This document shows positions 1-5,237 of a DNA stretch of 5,237 nt, in pieces. The DNA comes from Mariprofundaceae bacterium. GTDB taxonomy: Bacteria > Pseudomonadota > Zetaproteobacteria > Mariprofundales > Mariprofundaceae. Positions within the stretch are counted from its first letter, which is position 1. The number at the start of each line of letters is the position of its first letter. The notes beneath the pieces are model-generated. The model was not told the origin of the DNA. It did not search any database and saw only the letters and a program-made list of their open reading frames with translations. The DNA lies in NCBI GenBank assembly GCA_030950975.1, contig JAUZQL010000277.1:1-5237 (forward strand). The letters are read 5' to 3'. The position numbers were made by a program, and so were the translations under genes.

Positions 1-421
1 ACTTATTTTTGCGGAACTACCGAAGTTTGATAAGACAGAGGCTGAATTAAAAAGCGATTTGGATCGCTGGTTTTACTTCCTTAAATCAGCGTCGTCATTG
101 GAGGCTGTTCCCAAAAGTATGGCGGATGATGAAGCGATTCAGCATGCTTTTCATATTGCCAATAAAGCTGGCTTCAGTCGTGAAGAATTGGATGACCAAG
201 AATACCGTGAAATATTTATCCAAGATCAGCGTGGAGCTTTGTCATTGGCTAAAAAACAAGGGCTAAAAGAAGGCTTAGAAAAAGGCATCGAACAGGGTGT
301 GGAGCAAGCAAGCTTAATGATTGCACGCTCTTTGTTAAGCTTGATGGATGATAAAACTATTGCGGATAATACAGGCTTAAGCGTGAGAAAAATAAAACAC
401 CTCAGGGAAGGTGAAAAGTAA
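1..421 (+). CDS. Rpn-family recombination-promoting nuclease / putative transposase, C-terminal part (5' end outside window)
   Basis: The reading frame is open from base 2 and gives 139 residues before TAA. The visible start, IFAELPKFDK followed by LDRWFYFLK, matches the middle-to-late part of Rpn/PDDEXK_2 proteins (about 300 residues), so roughly the N-terminal half, with the catalytic PD-(D/E)XK core, is missing. Rpn proteins are DNA endonucleases; members in E. coli are reported as toxic antiphage proteins. Visible residues 87-102 are four tandem tetrapeptides beginning with Gly. A helical tail follows, with the family-typical pattern of a degradation-resistant-looking 'IADNTGLSVRKIKHLR' segment resembling a short helix-turn-helix. 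A TTG at 59 is only an internal codon: the frame continues upstream without a stop and the family homology begins before it. Seen: the frame, motifs and repeats. Known: the family role. Inferred: that the upstream half is intact. The gene is followed by an 80-base gap, so it need not be co-transcribed with the next gene. Confidence 0.85.
   Translation, partial: LIFAELPKFDKTEAELKSDLDRWFYFLKSASSLEAVPKSMADDEAIQHAFHIANKAGFSREELDDQEYREIFIQDQRGALSLAKKQGLKEGLEKGIEQGVEQASLMIARSLLSLMDDKTIADNTGLSVRKIKHLREGEK
245..421 (+). CDS. candidate intragenic RpnS-like antitoxin (internal start within the rpn gene)
   Basis: This is a speculative internal translation product of 58 residues in the same frame as the Rpn gene, starting at TTG 245. 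GGAG at 232-235 lies nine bases before it, a normal Shine-Dalgarno spacing. The product would contain only the tetrapeptide-repeat helix and the C-terminal tail. In E. coli rpn genes the C-terminal domain is translated separately as a small protein that dimerises through a helix with variable four-residue repeats and blocks the full-length nuclease. The position and content here fit that arrangement. Other possible starts are TTG 239 (only three bases after the GGAG) and ATG 119 (GGAGG at 100-104, but 14 bases away). The start codon is non-ATG and nothing here proves initiation, so confidence is low. Confidence 0.3.
   Translation: MAKKQGLKEGLEKGIEQGVEQASLMIARSLLSLMDDKTIADNTGLSVRKIKHLREGEK
260..307 (+). 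repeat. four imperfect 12-bp tandem repeats (GxxE/K/Q tetrapeptides) in the rpn tail
   Basis: Four consecutive 12-base units encode GLKE, GLEK, GIEQ and GVEQ. Each starts with a Gly codon (GGG, GGC, GGC, GGT), and the third base and charged positions vary. The units are diverged in DNA sequence, so they are older than a fresh slippage expansion. In Rpn proteins this four-residue repeat helix forms the dimer interface of the small C-terminal product, and its copy number varies between strains. Confidence 0.75.
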
Positions 422-485
422 GACCGTAGGCTATAGCGATTCAAACATTAACATAAGGGTTGCGGAAATAACTATAGCAACATCA

Positions 486-494
486 GGGGGAGGG
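486..494 (+). promoter_or_regulatory. strong ribosome binding site of the DUF190 gene
   Basis: The purine run GGGGGAGGG contains an exact GGAGG (489-493) eight bases before ATG 502. This decides the start at 502 over the second in-frame ATG at 520, which has no comparable site. The remaining leader (422-485) is short. I see no convincing promoter and no fluoride-riboswitch consensus in it. Confidence 0.7.
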
Positions 495-501
495 CTCATC
501 A

Positions 502-849
502 ATGAAAGAAGACATCATCATGAAATCAGGTCTTTGTTTGCGAATTTATCTTTCTGAATCTGATCAAATTGATCATGTTCCAGCTTTAGAAGCGATTCTT
601 CAACTGTGTAAAGATGCAGGTTTACATGGTGTCTCGGTGATGCGTGGCATTGAAGGGATGGGCAAGCACGGCATGCATAGTGTGTCATTTTTATCGTTAT
701 CAAGCAGCCTTCCGTTGATTGTAGAAGTGGTTGCTAGCAAGACTGATATTGAACACGCTATTCACGTGATTCAGCCTAAGTTACCCCATGTAACCATCGT
801 CACATGGGCGATTCAAATGATTCAATCAGAGGGGAATATTCACCGATGA
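502..849 (+). CDS. DUF190 family (PII-like fold) protein
   Basis: The 115-residue product matches DUF190/COG1993 along its length. It has an early beta strand, LCLRIYLSESD (residues 11-21), a helix ALEAILQLCKDAGLHG (28-43), the family hallmark VSVMRGIEGMGKHG (44-57), and the LPLIVEVVASK strand with a following helix. Known structures of this family have the GlnB/PII-like ferredoxin fold. The biochemical role is not established. Members often sit beside CrcB fluoride exporters or ion transporters, but none is visible here. The gene instead overlaps the next one by four bases (ATGA, 846-849), which implies translational coupling to a CRP-family regulator and suggests a sensory partner role (inference). 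The start at 502 is set by a strong ribosome binding site. The length is normal for the family (about 100-120 residues). The family call is secure; the function is unknown. Confidence 0.88.
   Translation: MKEDIIMKSGLCLRIYLSESDQIDHVPALEAILQLCKDAGLHGVSVMRGIEGMGKHGMHSVSFLSLSSSLPLIVEVVASKTDIEHAIHVIQPKLPHVTIVTWAIQMIQSEGNIHR
785..808 (+). promoter_or_regulatory. CRP-like palindromic operator candidate inside the DUF190 gene
   Basis: The 24-base site runs from CCCATGT to ACATGGG, and 10 of its 12 base pairs are symmetric about 796/797. Its core TGTAA-CCATCG-TCACA differs from the CRP/Vfr consensus TGTGA-N6-TCACA by one base in the half sites. It ends 37 bases before the start of a CRP-family gene whose recognition helix (SRETISR) has the Arg-Glu-Arg pattern that reads TGTGA half sites in E. 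coli CRP. It could be an autoregulatory operator or a roadblock. It lies in coding sequence, so chance symmetry is possible, and no clear promoter sits next to it. Confidence 0.35.
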
Positions 850-1529
850 AAACTTTTTTTAAGAATATTTATCTTTTTTCAGAATTAAATGATTCGGAAT
901 TGGATGCGATTACAGCATTAGCAACGACCCAGCGTTTTGCAAAAAACAATGTGATTGTACAAGAAGGTGAGCAGGGCGAATCGTTATATATTATTCTTGA
1001 AGGTTCGGTCAAAATTTCCACCTATTCATGTGATGGACGTGAAGTGATTTTATCCTTATTGGAACAGGGAGCAATTTTTGGCGAAATGTCGCTTTTAGAT
1101 AAACGACCACGTTCTGCAAATGTGACTTCACTAGAAGCGACAAGGGTTGTACAAATTCGCCGTAAACATTTTGAGCAACTCTTGCTTAAAATGCCAAGTT
1201 TAACGATTAAATTGCTTAAAGAGGTTGTCAGTCGCTTGCGCAGAACCAGTATTATTTTAGAGCGAATCAGTACCATGGATGTTCCCCATCGTTTGTATAG
1301 TTATCTGGAAGATTTTTGTGAACGTTTTGGTGAGTTAAAGGATAAACAGATGCGTGTTCAACTTCCTACGCATCAACTGATTGCGGATCAACTTTCAACC
1401 AGCAGAGAAACCATTTCACGTGCGATTAGTTCATTAAAGAAAGAAAAAATTATTTGCCCAATTCCCAATAGTCGATGTGTTTATATTGATATGGATGCCC
1501 TTGAAACACTTTTGTTAGCGATGCAATAA
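846..1529 (+). CDS. CRP/FNR-family transcriptional regulator, probably cyclic-nucleotide responsive
   Basis: The 227-residue product has an N-terminal cyclic-nucleotide-binding beta barrel (about residues 4-115), a long dimerisation helix (about 117-142) and a C-terminal winged helix-turn-helix (about 147-217). The phosphate-binding cassette is GEMSLL...RSANV, with Gly79, Glu80, Arg89 and Ser90 in the places of CRP Gly71, Glu72, Arg82 and Ser83. Aligned through the dimer helix without a gap, Thr134-Ser135 fall on CRP Thr127-Ser128. All main cAMP-contact positions therefore look kept. The recognition helix is STSRETISR (184-192), of CRP type. There is no FNR-style N-terminal cysteine cluster and no evident haem ligand pattern, so an oxygen-sensing FNR role is unlikely. 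The start at 846 has AGAGGGGA ten bases upstream and overlaps the stop of the DUF190 gene. An in-frame ATG at 804 would add 14 unrelated residues and lies inside the palindrome. The specific ligand (cAMP, cGMP or other) and the regulon are unknown. Confidence 0.9.
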   Translation: MKTFFKNIYLFSELNDSELDAITALATTQRFAKNNVIVQEGEQGESLYIILEGSVKISTYSCDGREVILSLLEQGAIFGEMSLLDKRPRSANVTSLEATRVVQIRRKHFEQLLLKMPSLTIKLLKEVVSRLRRTSIILERISTMDVPHRLYSYLEDFCERFGELKDKQMRVQLPTHQLIADQLSTSRETISRAISSLKKEKIICPIPNSRCVYIDMDALETLLLAMQ

Positions 1530-1531
1530 CG

Positions 1532-1557
1532 GTGAATCATCGGATGACACTTTTTTT
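1532..1557 (+). terminator. weak intrinsic-terminator-like hairpin after the CRP-family gene
   Basis: GTG (1532-1534) can pair with CAC (1548-1550), and TCAT (1537-1540) with ATGA (1544-1547), around a CGG loop with a two-base AA bulge. Seven T residues (1551-1557) follow directly. The layout is right for a rho-independent terminator, but the stem is short and AT-rich, so it may only attenuate read-through into the helicase gene. Confidence 0.4.
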
Positions 1558-1574
1558 AAAGTATAAGGATAATT

Positions 1575-3455
1575 ATGGCAGAAATAATTCCACCGTTAAA
1601 TAAACAAACACTAAGCCGCATGACCCGTGGTGAAATACAAGTTGCCTTCCGACTGCAAAAATTTTTACCCGATGATTGTCTTGTTTGGTACGACATTCCA
1701 ATTGGTGCAAAGCGGCGTTATCCTGATTTTATCATCTTACATCCAAAAAAAGGTTTATTGCTTCTTGAAGTCAAAGATTGGCAACCAAAATCCGTTAAAA
1801 ACATATCTAAAAGAAGCGTTAAACTTGCAACTCAGAATGGTTCAGTGGTTAAAAATCATCCTTTAGAGCAAGTTCGTGGTTGCGCCCATGCGCTTATCAA
1901 TATGCTTGCTCGTGATCCAAAACTTCAACAAACGTCTGAAGAACATCAAGGTAACTTCATCATGCCTTATGGATTTGGCGTGGTGTTTAGCAAGATCAAT
2001 CGAAAGCAAATCGTCAATGCTATTCCTACAGAACAACGTGAAACATTATTGCCCGATCATCTGATGATTTATAGAGATGACATTGGCAGCCATGCCGAGG
2101 CTCAAGCATTTCAGAAACAGTTATGGGGCATGTTTCATTATCAATTTCATCATGCGTTAAACCCATCACAAATCAATCGAATCCGTTGGCACTTATTCCC
2201 TGAAATTCGCATTGATGATGCGGGACAAACTAGTCTTTTTACGCAAGTTGAAGAAGCGACATCTTTCGTTCAGGAAGACATACCCAACATCATCAAAGTG
2301 ATGGATATTCAACAAGAGCAATTGGCTCGCAGTTTGGGCGATGGTCATCGTGTGATTCATGGCGTGGCAGGTTCGGGTAAAACCTTGATTCTAAGTTACC
2401 GTTGTTTATATCTAGCTCAAGTGCTTAAAAAACCGATTCTGGTGCTTTGTTTCAACATTACACTTGCAGCAAAGTTGCGAGCATTCATGATCAATCATGG
2501 TATTGCTGAACAAGTTGAGGTGCAGCATTTTCATGGTTGGTGTGGTCAACAAATCAAAAAATATCACATTGATGTTCTGGAATCTGATGAACCTTATTAT
2601 AAACGTATGGTGCAAAGTGTGATGGATGCAGTGGATCAAGGTGATATTCCCAAAGCCCAATATGGTGCTTTATTGATTGATGAAGGGCATGATTTTGAAG
2701 CCCAATGGTTAAAACTTGTCGTACAAATGCTTGAGCCCGAAGAAAATTCTTTACTGATGCTCTATGATGATGCTCAATCCATTTACAACAAAGGAAAAAG
2801 TCTCGATTTTTCACTGTCGAGTGTCGGTATTCAAGCCCAAGGTCGAACCACAATTTTAAGATTGAATTACCGAAATACTCGGGAAATTTTGAGCTTTGCT
2901 TATCATTTTGCGAGATTTCATCTCAATCCTAAAAGTTCTGATGATGATCATATCCCCTTGATTAAACCCGAATCTGCGGGCAATCACGGTGAGAATCCTG
3001 TGGTTCGTGAGTTTGACAGCTTGCACGGTGAAATAGCTTACACCATCACATGCCTAAAAGAATGGCATGAACAAGGTGTGCCTTGGCGTGATATGGCTGT
3101 GCTTTATGCGGTAAAGTATCAAGGAAAGGATGCGTCAGAACAATTCAAAACGGCTCACATTCCGTATCATTGGTTGAATACAACAAAGAATAAAATTGCT
3201 TATGATTCGAATGATGATGCCGTCAATCTGTTGACCATTCATAGCAGCAAAGGTTTGGAATTTCCGCGTGTTATGATATTGGGAATAGGTCAATTGAGTG
3301 ATAAAGATGAGCGACATAAAGCAAATATCTGTTTGCTTTATGTCGGTATGACGCGAGCGCAGGAATATCTATCCATGAGCATATCAAAACAAAACTCGCT
3401 AAGTCGTAAGCTTGTAGATGCTGCTGATTTTATGAATGACATGAAGGAAGCATAA
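1575..3455 (+). CDS. NERD-domain nuclease fused to UvrD-like SF1 helicase
   Basis: The 626-residue product joins two enzyme modules. Residues about 15-130 are a NERD (nuclease-related) domain: TRGE with Glu20, PDFIIL with Asp51 and LLEVKDW with Glu65 and Lys67, giving a complete PD-(D/E)XK-type set. The helicase follows: a Q-motif-like DIQQEQ (244-249), Walker A GVAGSGKT (263-270, Lys269), Walker B LLIDEGHD (366-373, Asp369-Glu370), motif III YDDAQSIY (397-404), motif IV LNYRNT (430-435), motif V TIHSSKGLEF (554-563) and motif VI YVGMTRA (589-595). All core SF1A motifs are present, so it should be an active ATP-dependent DNA translocase. The 1B/2B insertions are short compared with UvrD. AAGGA five bases before ATG 1575 supports the start. 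The length is normal for such fusions. The cellular role is unproven: DNA repair or restriction of foreign DNA is plausible, since other single-protein nuclease-helicases act in phage defence (inference). The gene is convergent with cobQ. Confidence 0.9.
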   Translation: MAEIIPPLNKQTLSRMTRGEIQVAFRLQKFLPDDCLVWYDIPIGAKRRYPDFIILHPKKGLLLLEVKDWQPKSVKNISKRSVKLATQNGSVVKNHPLEQVRGCAHALINMLARDPKLQQTSEEHQGNFIMPYGFGVVFSKINRKQIVNAIPTEQRETLLPDHLMIYRDDIGSHAEAQAFQKQLWGMFHYQFHHALNPSQINRIRWHLFPEIRIDDAGQTSLFTQVEEATSFVQEDIPNIIKVMDIQQEQLARSLGDGHRVIHGVAGSGKTLILSYRCLYLAQVLKKPILVLCFNITLAAKLRAFMINHGIAEQVEVQHFHGWCGQQIKKYHIDVLESDEPYYKRMVQSVMDAVDQGDIPKAQYGALLIDEGHDFEAQWLKLVVQMLEPEENSLLMLYDDAQSIYNKGKSLDFSLSSVGIQAQGRTTILRLNYRNTREILSFAYHFARFHLNPKSSDDDHIPLIKPESAGNHGENPVVREFDSLHGEIAYTITCLKEWHEQGVPWRDMAVLYAVKYQGKDASEQFKTAHIPYHWLNTTKNKIAYDSNDDAVNLLTIHSSKGLEFPRVMILGIGQLSDKDERHKANICLLYVGMTRAQEYLSMSISKQNSLSRKLVDAADFMNDMKEA

Positions 3456-3472
3456 ACGATTCAATCATAAGC

Positions 3473-4909
3473 TTATCCATCTTTTTTCCATAATTTTTCT
3501 AACAATTCAGGTTGAATATGTTCTTCTAAGGCATCTGCCAATAGGTCAAGCGATGCCAAGGTTCGTTCATATTGATTCAGACCATCACTGTTGGCATAGC
3601 CCATGACTTGAAGCCAATGCTTCCGAAACTCACCTTGTTCAAATAAACCATGCACATACGTTCCCCAAACTTGTTCATCTTGGGAGCATGCCGTAAAGGG
3701 AAATAAATGCTCATTCGCATTCGATATGCCATGATGAATTTCATACCCAGTCACCCGTGTGGCTTGAGGATAAGAAGCCATGTAATCAACTTTTTTCAAT
3801 GTTTTTTCAGGTTGCATGGCTGTTGATAACGGCAACAAGGCAAGCCCTTGTCTGGATTCACCTTCCACACCATCATCTTCAATCCATTGCCCCAACATTT
3901 GCATGCCACCACAAATCCCCAACACTTTACCGCCGTAACGCAAATGTTTTTGTAAGGCTTCAACAAAACCTTGCGCTTTCAACCACTGTAAATCCGAAGC
4001 CACATGTTTCGAGCCGGGAAGTATCACCCAATCACTGCCTTGCAGTTCATCCGCCGAACGTACAAAACGAACATGAATATCTTTCTCAGATGTGAATGGA
4101 TCCATATCATCATGATTGGACATGCGAGGATAGGCAATCACAGAAATCTGAAACAGATTGTCATGAGAAGTATCTGAAGATGGAGCTAAGTGACGAAAAG
4201 GCGCATCTTCTTCGGGCAAATCCAAGTTTAAGCGAGGTATCACGCCTGCCAACGGTTTAGCTGTTTCTTTTTTTAGCCATGTTAAGGCATCATCCAATAA
4301 GCTTCTTGAACCACGAAAACCATTGATTAAGAGGGCTTGAACACGATTTCGTTCCGATTCAGAAAGAATATCCAAGCTGCCTTTCAATGATGCAAACACA
4401 CCACCACAATTGATGTCACCCACCAACCAAACAGGTACATCTGCCACCTCTGCAAAGCCCATATTGGCAATATCACCCTCGCGTAGATTCGGTTCAGCGG
4501 GGCTACCTGCACCTTCGACAATCACCACATCGTAGGTCTTCTTTAAGGTTTCAAATGATGCCAAAACGGTATCCAATAAGACGATTCGGTCTTGGCGAAA
4601 ACGCTTCGCTTGCAAACGTCCGACTGCTTTGCCTCGCACAATCAATTGGGCTTGATGATCGGCTTCAGGTTTGATTAACACAGGGTTCATATCCACAGTT
4701 GGTTCAATGCCACACGCCAAGGCTTGCAAGGCTTGTGCGCGACCAATTTCACCACCATCCACTGTTACCGCTGCATTGTTGCTCATGTTTTGTGGCTTAA
4801 AAGGTGCAACTTTCACACCTTTTCGCGCCAATAATCGGCATAAACCAGCCACCAACACCGATTTACCAACACCCGATGCTGTACCTTGAATCATTAAGGT
4901 GTTCGTCAT
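3473..4909 (-). CDS. cobQ: adenosylcobyric acid synthase (glutamine-hydrolysing)
   Basis: The 478-residue enzyme amidates side chains b, d, e and g of adenosylcobyrinic acid a,c-diamide with ATP and glutamine, in the cytoplasmic late cobalamin pathway. The N-terminal synthetase domain starts with P-loop GTASGVGKS (9-17), then FKPQNMSNNAAV, GGEIGRAQALQA and VEGAGSPAEPNLREGDIANMGF in family order. The C-terminal class I amidotransferase domain has the nucleophile Cys333 in GICGGMQ and the catalytic His420 in YVHGLF. The length and both ends are normal for the family (about 480-500). An oddity: the usually conserved GDIDRGG motif reads GDINCGG here (Asn167, Cys168). The start codon directly abuts the bluB stop, and no good Shine-Dalgarno sits close by (AAGG lies about 13 bases upstream), so translation is probably coupled to bluB. 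I saw no terminator in the 17 bases separating it from the convergent helicase gene; only a loopless ATAAGCTTAT palindrome (3467-3476) overlaps its stop. Confidence 0.95.
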   Translation of the reverse strand: MTNTLMIQGTASGVGKSVLVAGLCRLLARKGVKVAPFKPQNMSNNAAVTVDGGEIGRAQALQALACGIEPTVDMNPVLIKPEADHQAQLIVRGKAVGRLQAKRFRQDRIVLLDTVLASFETLKKTYDVVIVEGAGSPAEPNLREGDIANMGFAEVADVPVWLVGDINCGGVFASLKGSLDILSESERNRVQALLINGFRGSRSLLDDALTWLKKETAKPLAGVIPRLNLDLPEEDAPFRHLAPSSDTSHDNLFQISVIAYPRMSNHDDMDPFTSEKDIHVRFVRSADELQGSDWVILPGSKHVASDLQWLKAQGFVEALQKHLRYGGKVLGICGGMQMLGQWIEDDGVEGESRQGLALLPLSTAMQPEKTLKKVDYMASYPQATRVTGYEIHHGISNANEHLFPFTACSQDEQVWGTYVHGLFEQGEFRKHWLQVMGYANSDGLNQYERTLASLDLLADALEEHIQPELLEKLWKKDG

Positions 4910-5237
4910 TTAATCGTTTACATGCCTTATCGGATAGTGATTTTCACCCAAAATCACACTAATGTCTTCACGCGAACGCCAACCTTCCGTTTCAAGCATC
5001 GGTTTATCATAAAACGCTTTCACAGGGCCTAAACAAAGTAGGGCAATCGGTTTTGAACCTTCAGGACAATGCAATAATGTTGCGACATCGCGAGGTTCGA
5101 AGAAAGAAACCCAACCCATGCCTAAATTTTCAGCACGCGCAGCCAACCACATGTTTTCAATCGCACAGGATACCGAACACAATGCCATTTCTTCAGGCAT
5201 GGTACGTCGTCCAAAAATCGTGCCATCATCGGGTGCA
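4910..5237 (-). CDS. bluB: 5,6-dimethylbenzimidazole synthase BluB, C-terminal half (5' end outside window)
   Basis: The frame is open from the window edge and gives 108 residues before TAA at 4912-4910. The visible part starts APDDGTIFGRRTMPEE and continues with IENMWLAARAENLGMGWVSFF, LLCLGPV and a GWRSRE tail. These are the hallmark segments of BluB in the nitroreductase-like flavoprotein fold. BluB cleaves reduced FMN with oxygen to form 5,6-dimethylbenzimidazole, the lower ligand of cobalamin. Family members are about 200-230 residues, so roughly half is present and the N-terminal flavin and catalytic Asp region is outside. The ATG at 5200 is an internal Met: the GRRT segment before it is conserved. 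Its stop is followed at once by the cobQ start, which supports one operon transcribed from beyond the window. Confidence 0.92.
   Translation of the reverse strand, partial: APDDGTIFGRRTMPEEMALCSVSCAIENMWLAARAENLGMGWVSFFEPRDVATLLHCPEGSKPIALLCLGPVKAFYDKPMLETEGWRSREDISVILGENHYPIRHVND

Noticed and set aside
422..501. Possible fluoride riboswitch or sigma70 promoter upstream of the DUF190 gene
   Set aside because: DUF190 genes can accompany fluoride exporters, but the conserved riboswitch segments are absent. The best promoter-like pair, TTAACA (448-453) and TATAGC (473-478), has a 19-base spacer and a poor -10, and would start transcription on top of the ribosome binding site.
561..575. Perfect 7-1-7 palindrome TGATCAAATTGATCA within the DUF190 gene
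   Set aside because: It looks FNR-like at first, but the half-site spacing is wrong for TTGAT-N4-ATCAA. It lies deep in coding sequence, encoding residues of a normal, conserved-looking segment; most likely coincidence.
436..817. Shared 10-mer GCGATTCAAA at 436-445 and 808-817, with similar GATTCAA at 3458-3464
   Set aside because: The words are short and AT-rich in an AT-rich window, with no consistent placement; not enough to call a repeat family or operator.
804..845. Longer N-terminus for the CRP-family protein from ATG 804
   Set aside because: The added residues do not resemble the family N-terminus, the ATG has no ribosome binding site, and ATG 846 has AGAGGGGA and the ATGA overlap.
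1512..1540. Weak promoter TTGTTA-N17-AATCAT for the helicase gene
   Set aside because: Both boxes match only four of six consensus bases, and the site overlaps the terminator-like hairpin.
3467..3476. Palindrome ATAAGCTTAT between the convergent helicase and cobQ genes as a bidirectional terminator
   Set aside because: It has no loop, is AT-rich and only ten bases long; a stable hairpin is not expected.
3757..4095. Plus-strand open frame of 112 codons opposite cobQ
   Set aside because: It is the antisense of a clearly conserved cobQ segment, has no ribosome binding site and no recognisable protein features.

Overview
The window reads as the chromosome of a Gram-negative proteobacterium with an AT-leaning genome. 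CobQ has the SGVGKS and NMSNNAAV wording I associate with proteobacterial, especially alphaproteobacterial-type, cobyric acid synthases. Late cobalamin genes (bluB, cobQ) imply B12 synthesis, and BluB needs oxygen. I cannot name the genus. Coding density is high: the largest gap is 80 bases, and there are no tRNAs, rRNAs, IS elements or CRISPR arrays.

The plus-strand block runs from 1 to 3455. It begins with the C-terminal part of an Rpn-family (recombination-promoting nuclease / PDDEXK_2 transposase-like) gene that enters from outside the window. Its tail carries four tandem tetrapeptides (GLKE-GLEK-GIEQ-GVEQ), and an in-frame TTG with a Shine-Dalgarno-like GGAG lies just before them. After an 80-base gap comes a two-gene unit: a DUF190 (PII-like fold) protein, then a CRP/FNR-family regulator that overlaps it by ATGA. 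The regulator keeps the cyclic-nucleotide contact positions of E. coli CRP and a CRP-type SRETISR recognition helix. A near-palindromic CRP-like site lies about 40 bases before its start, inside the DUF190 gene. A weak terminator-like hairpin follows, then a 626-residue fusion of a NERD nuclease domain to a UvrD-like SF1 helicase.

The minus-strand block runs from 5237 down to 3473. The end of bluB (5,6-dimethylbenzimidazole synthase) is followed with no gap by a complete cobQ (adenosylcobyric acid synthase). Both feed assembly of the cobalamin lower ligand loop. cobQ converges on the helicase gene with a 17-base gap.

The B12 pair is ordinary metabolism, apart from a two-residue departure in a conserved CobQ motif. 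The plus-strand block holds the accessory interest. It has two nuclease-type proteins of families linked to, or suspected in, phage defence, on either side of a small PII-like/CRP-like signalling pair. Whether they form one system cannot be settled here. The best-supported 'hidden' element is the candidate gene-within-gene antitoxin in the rpn tail.
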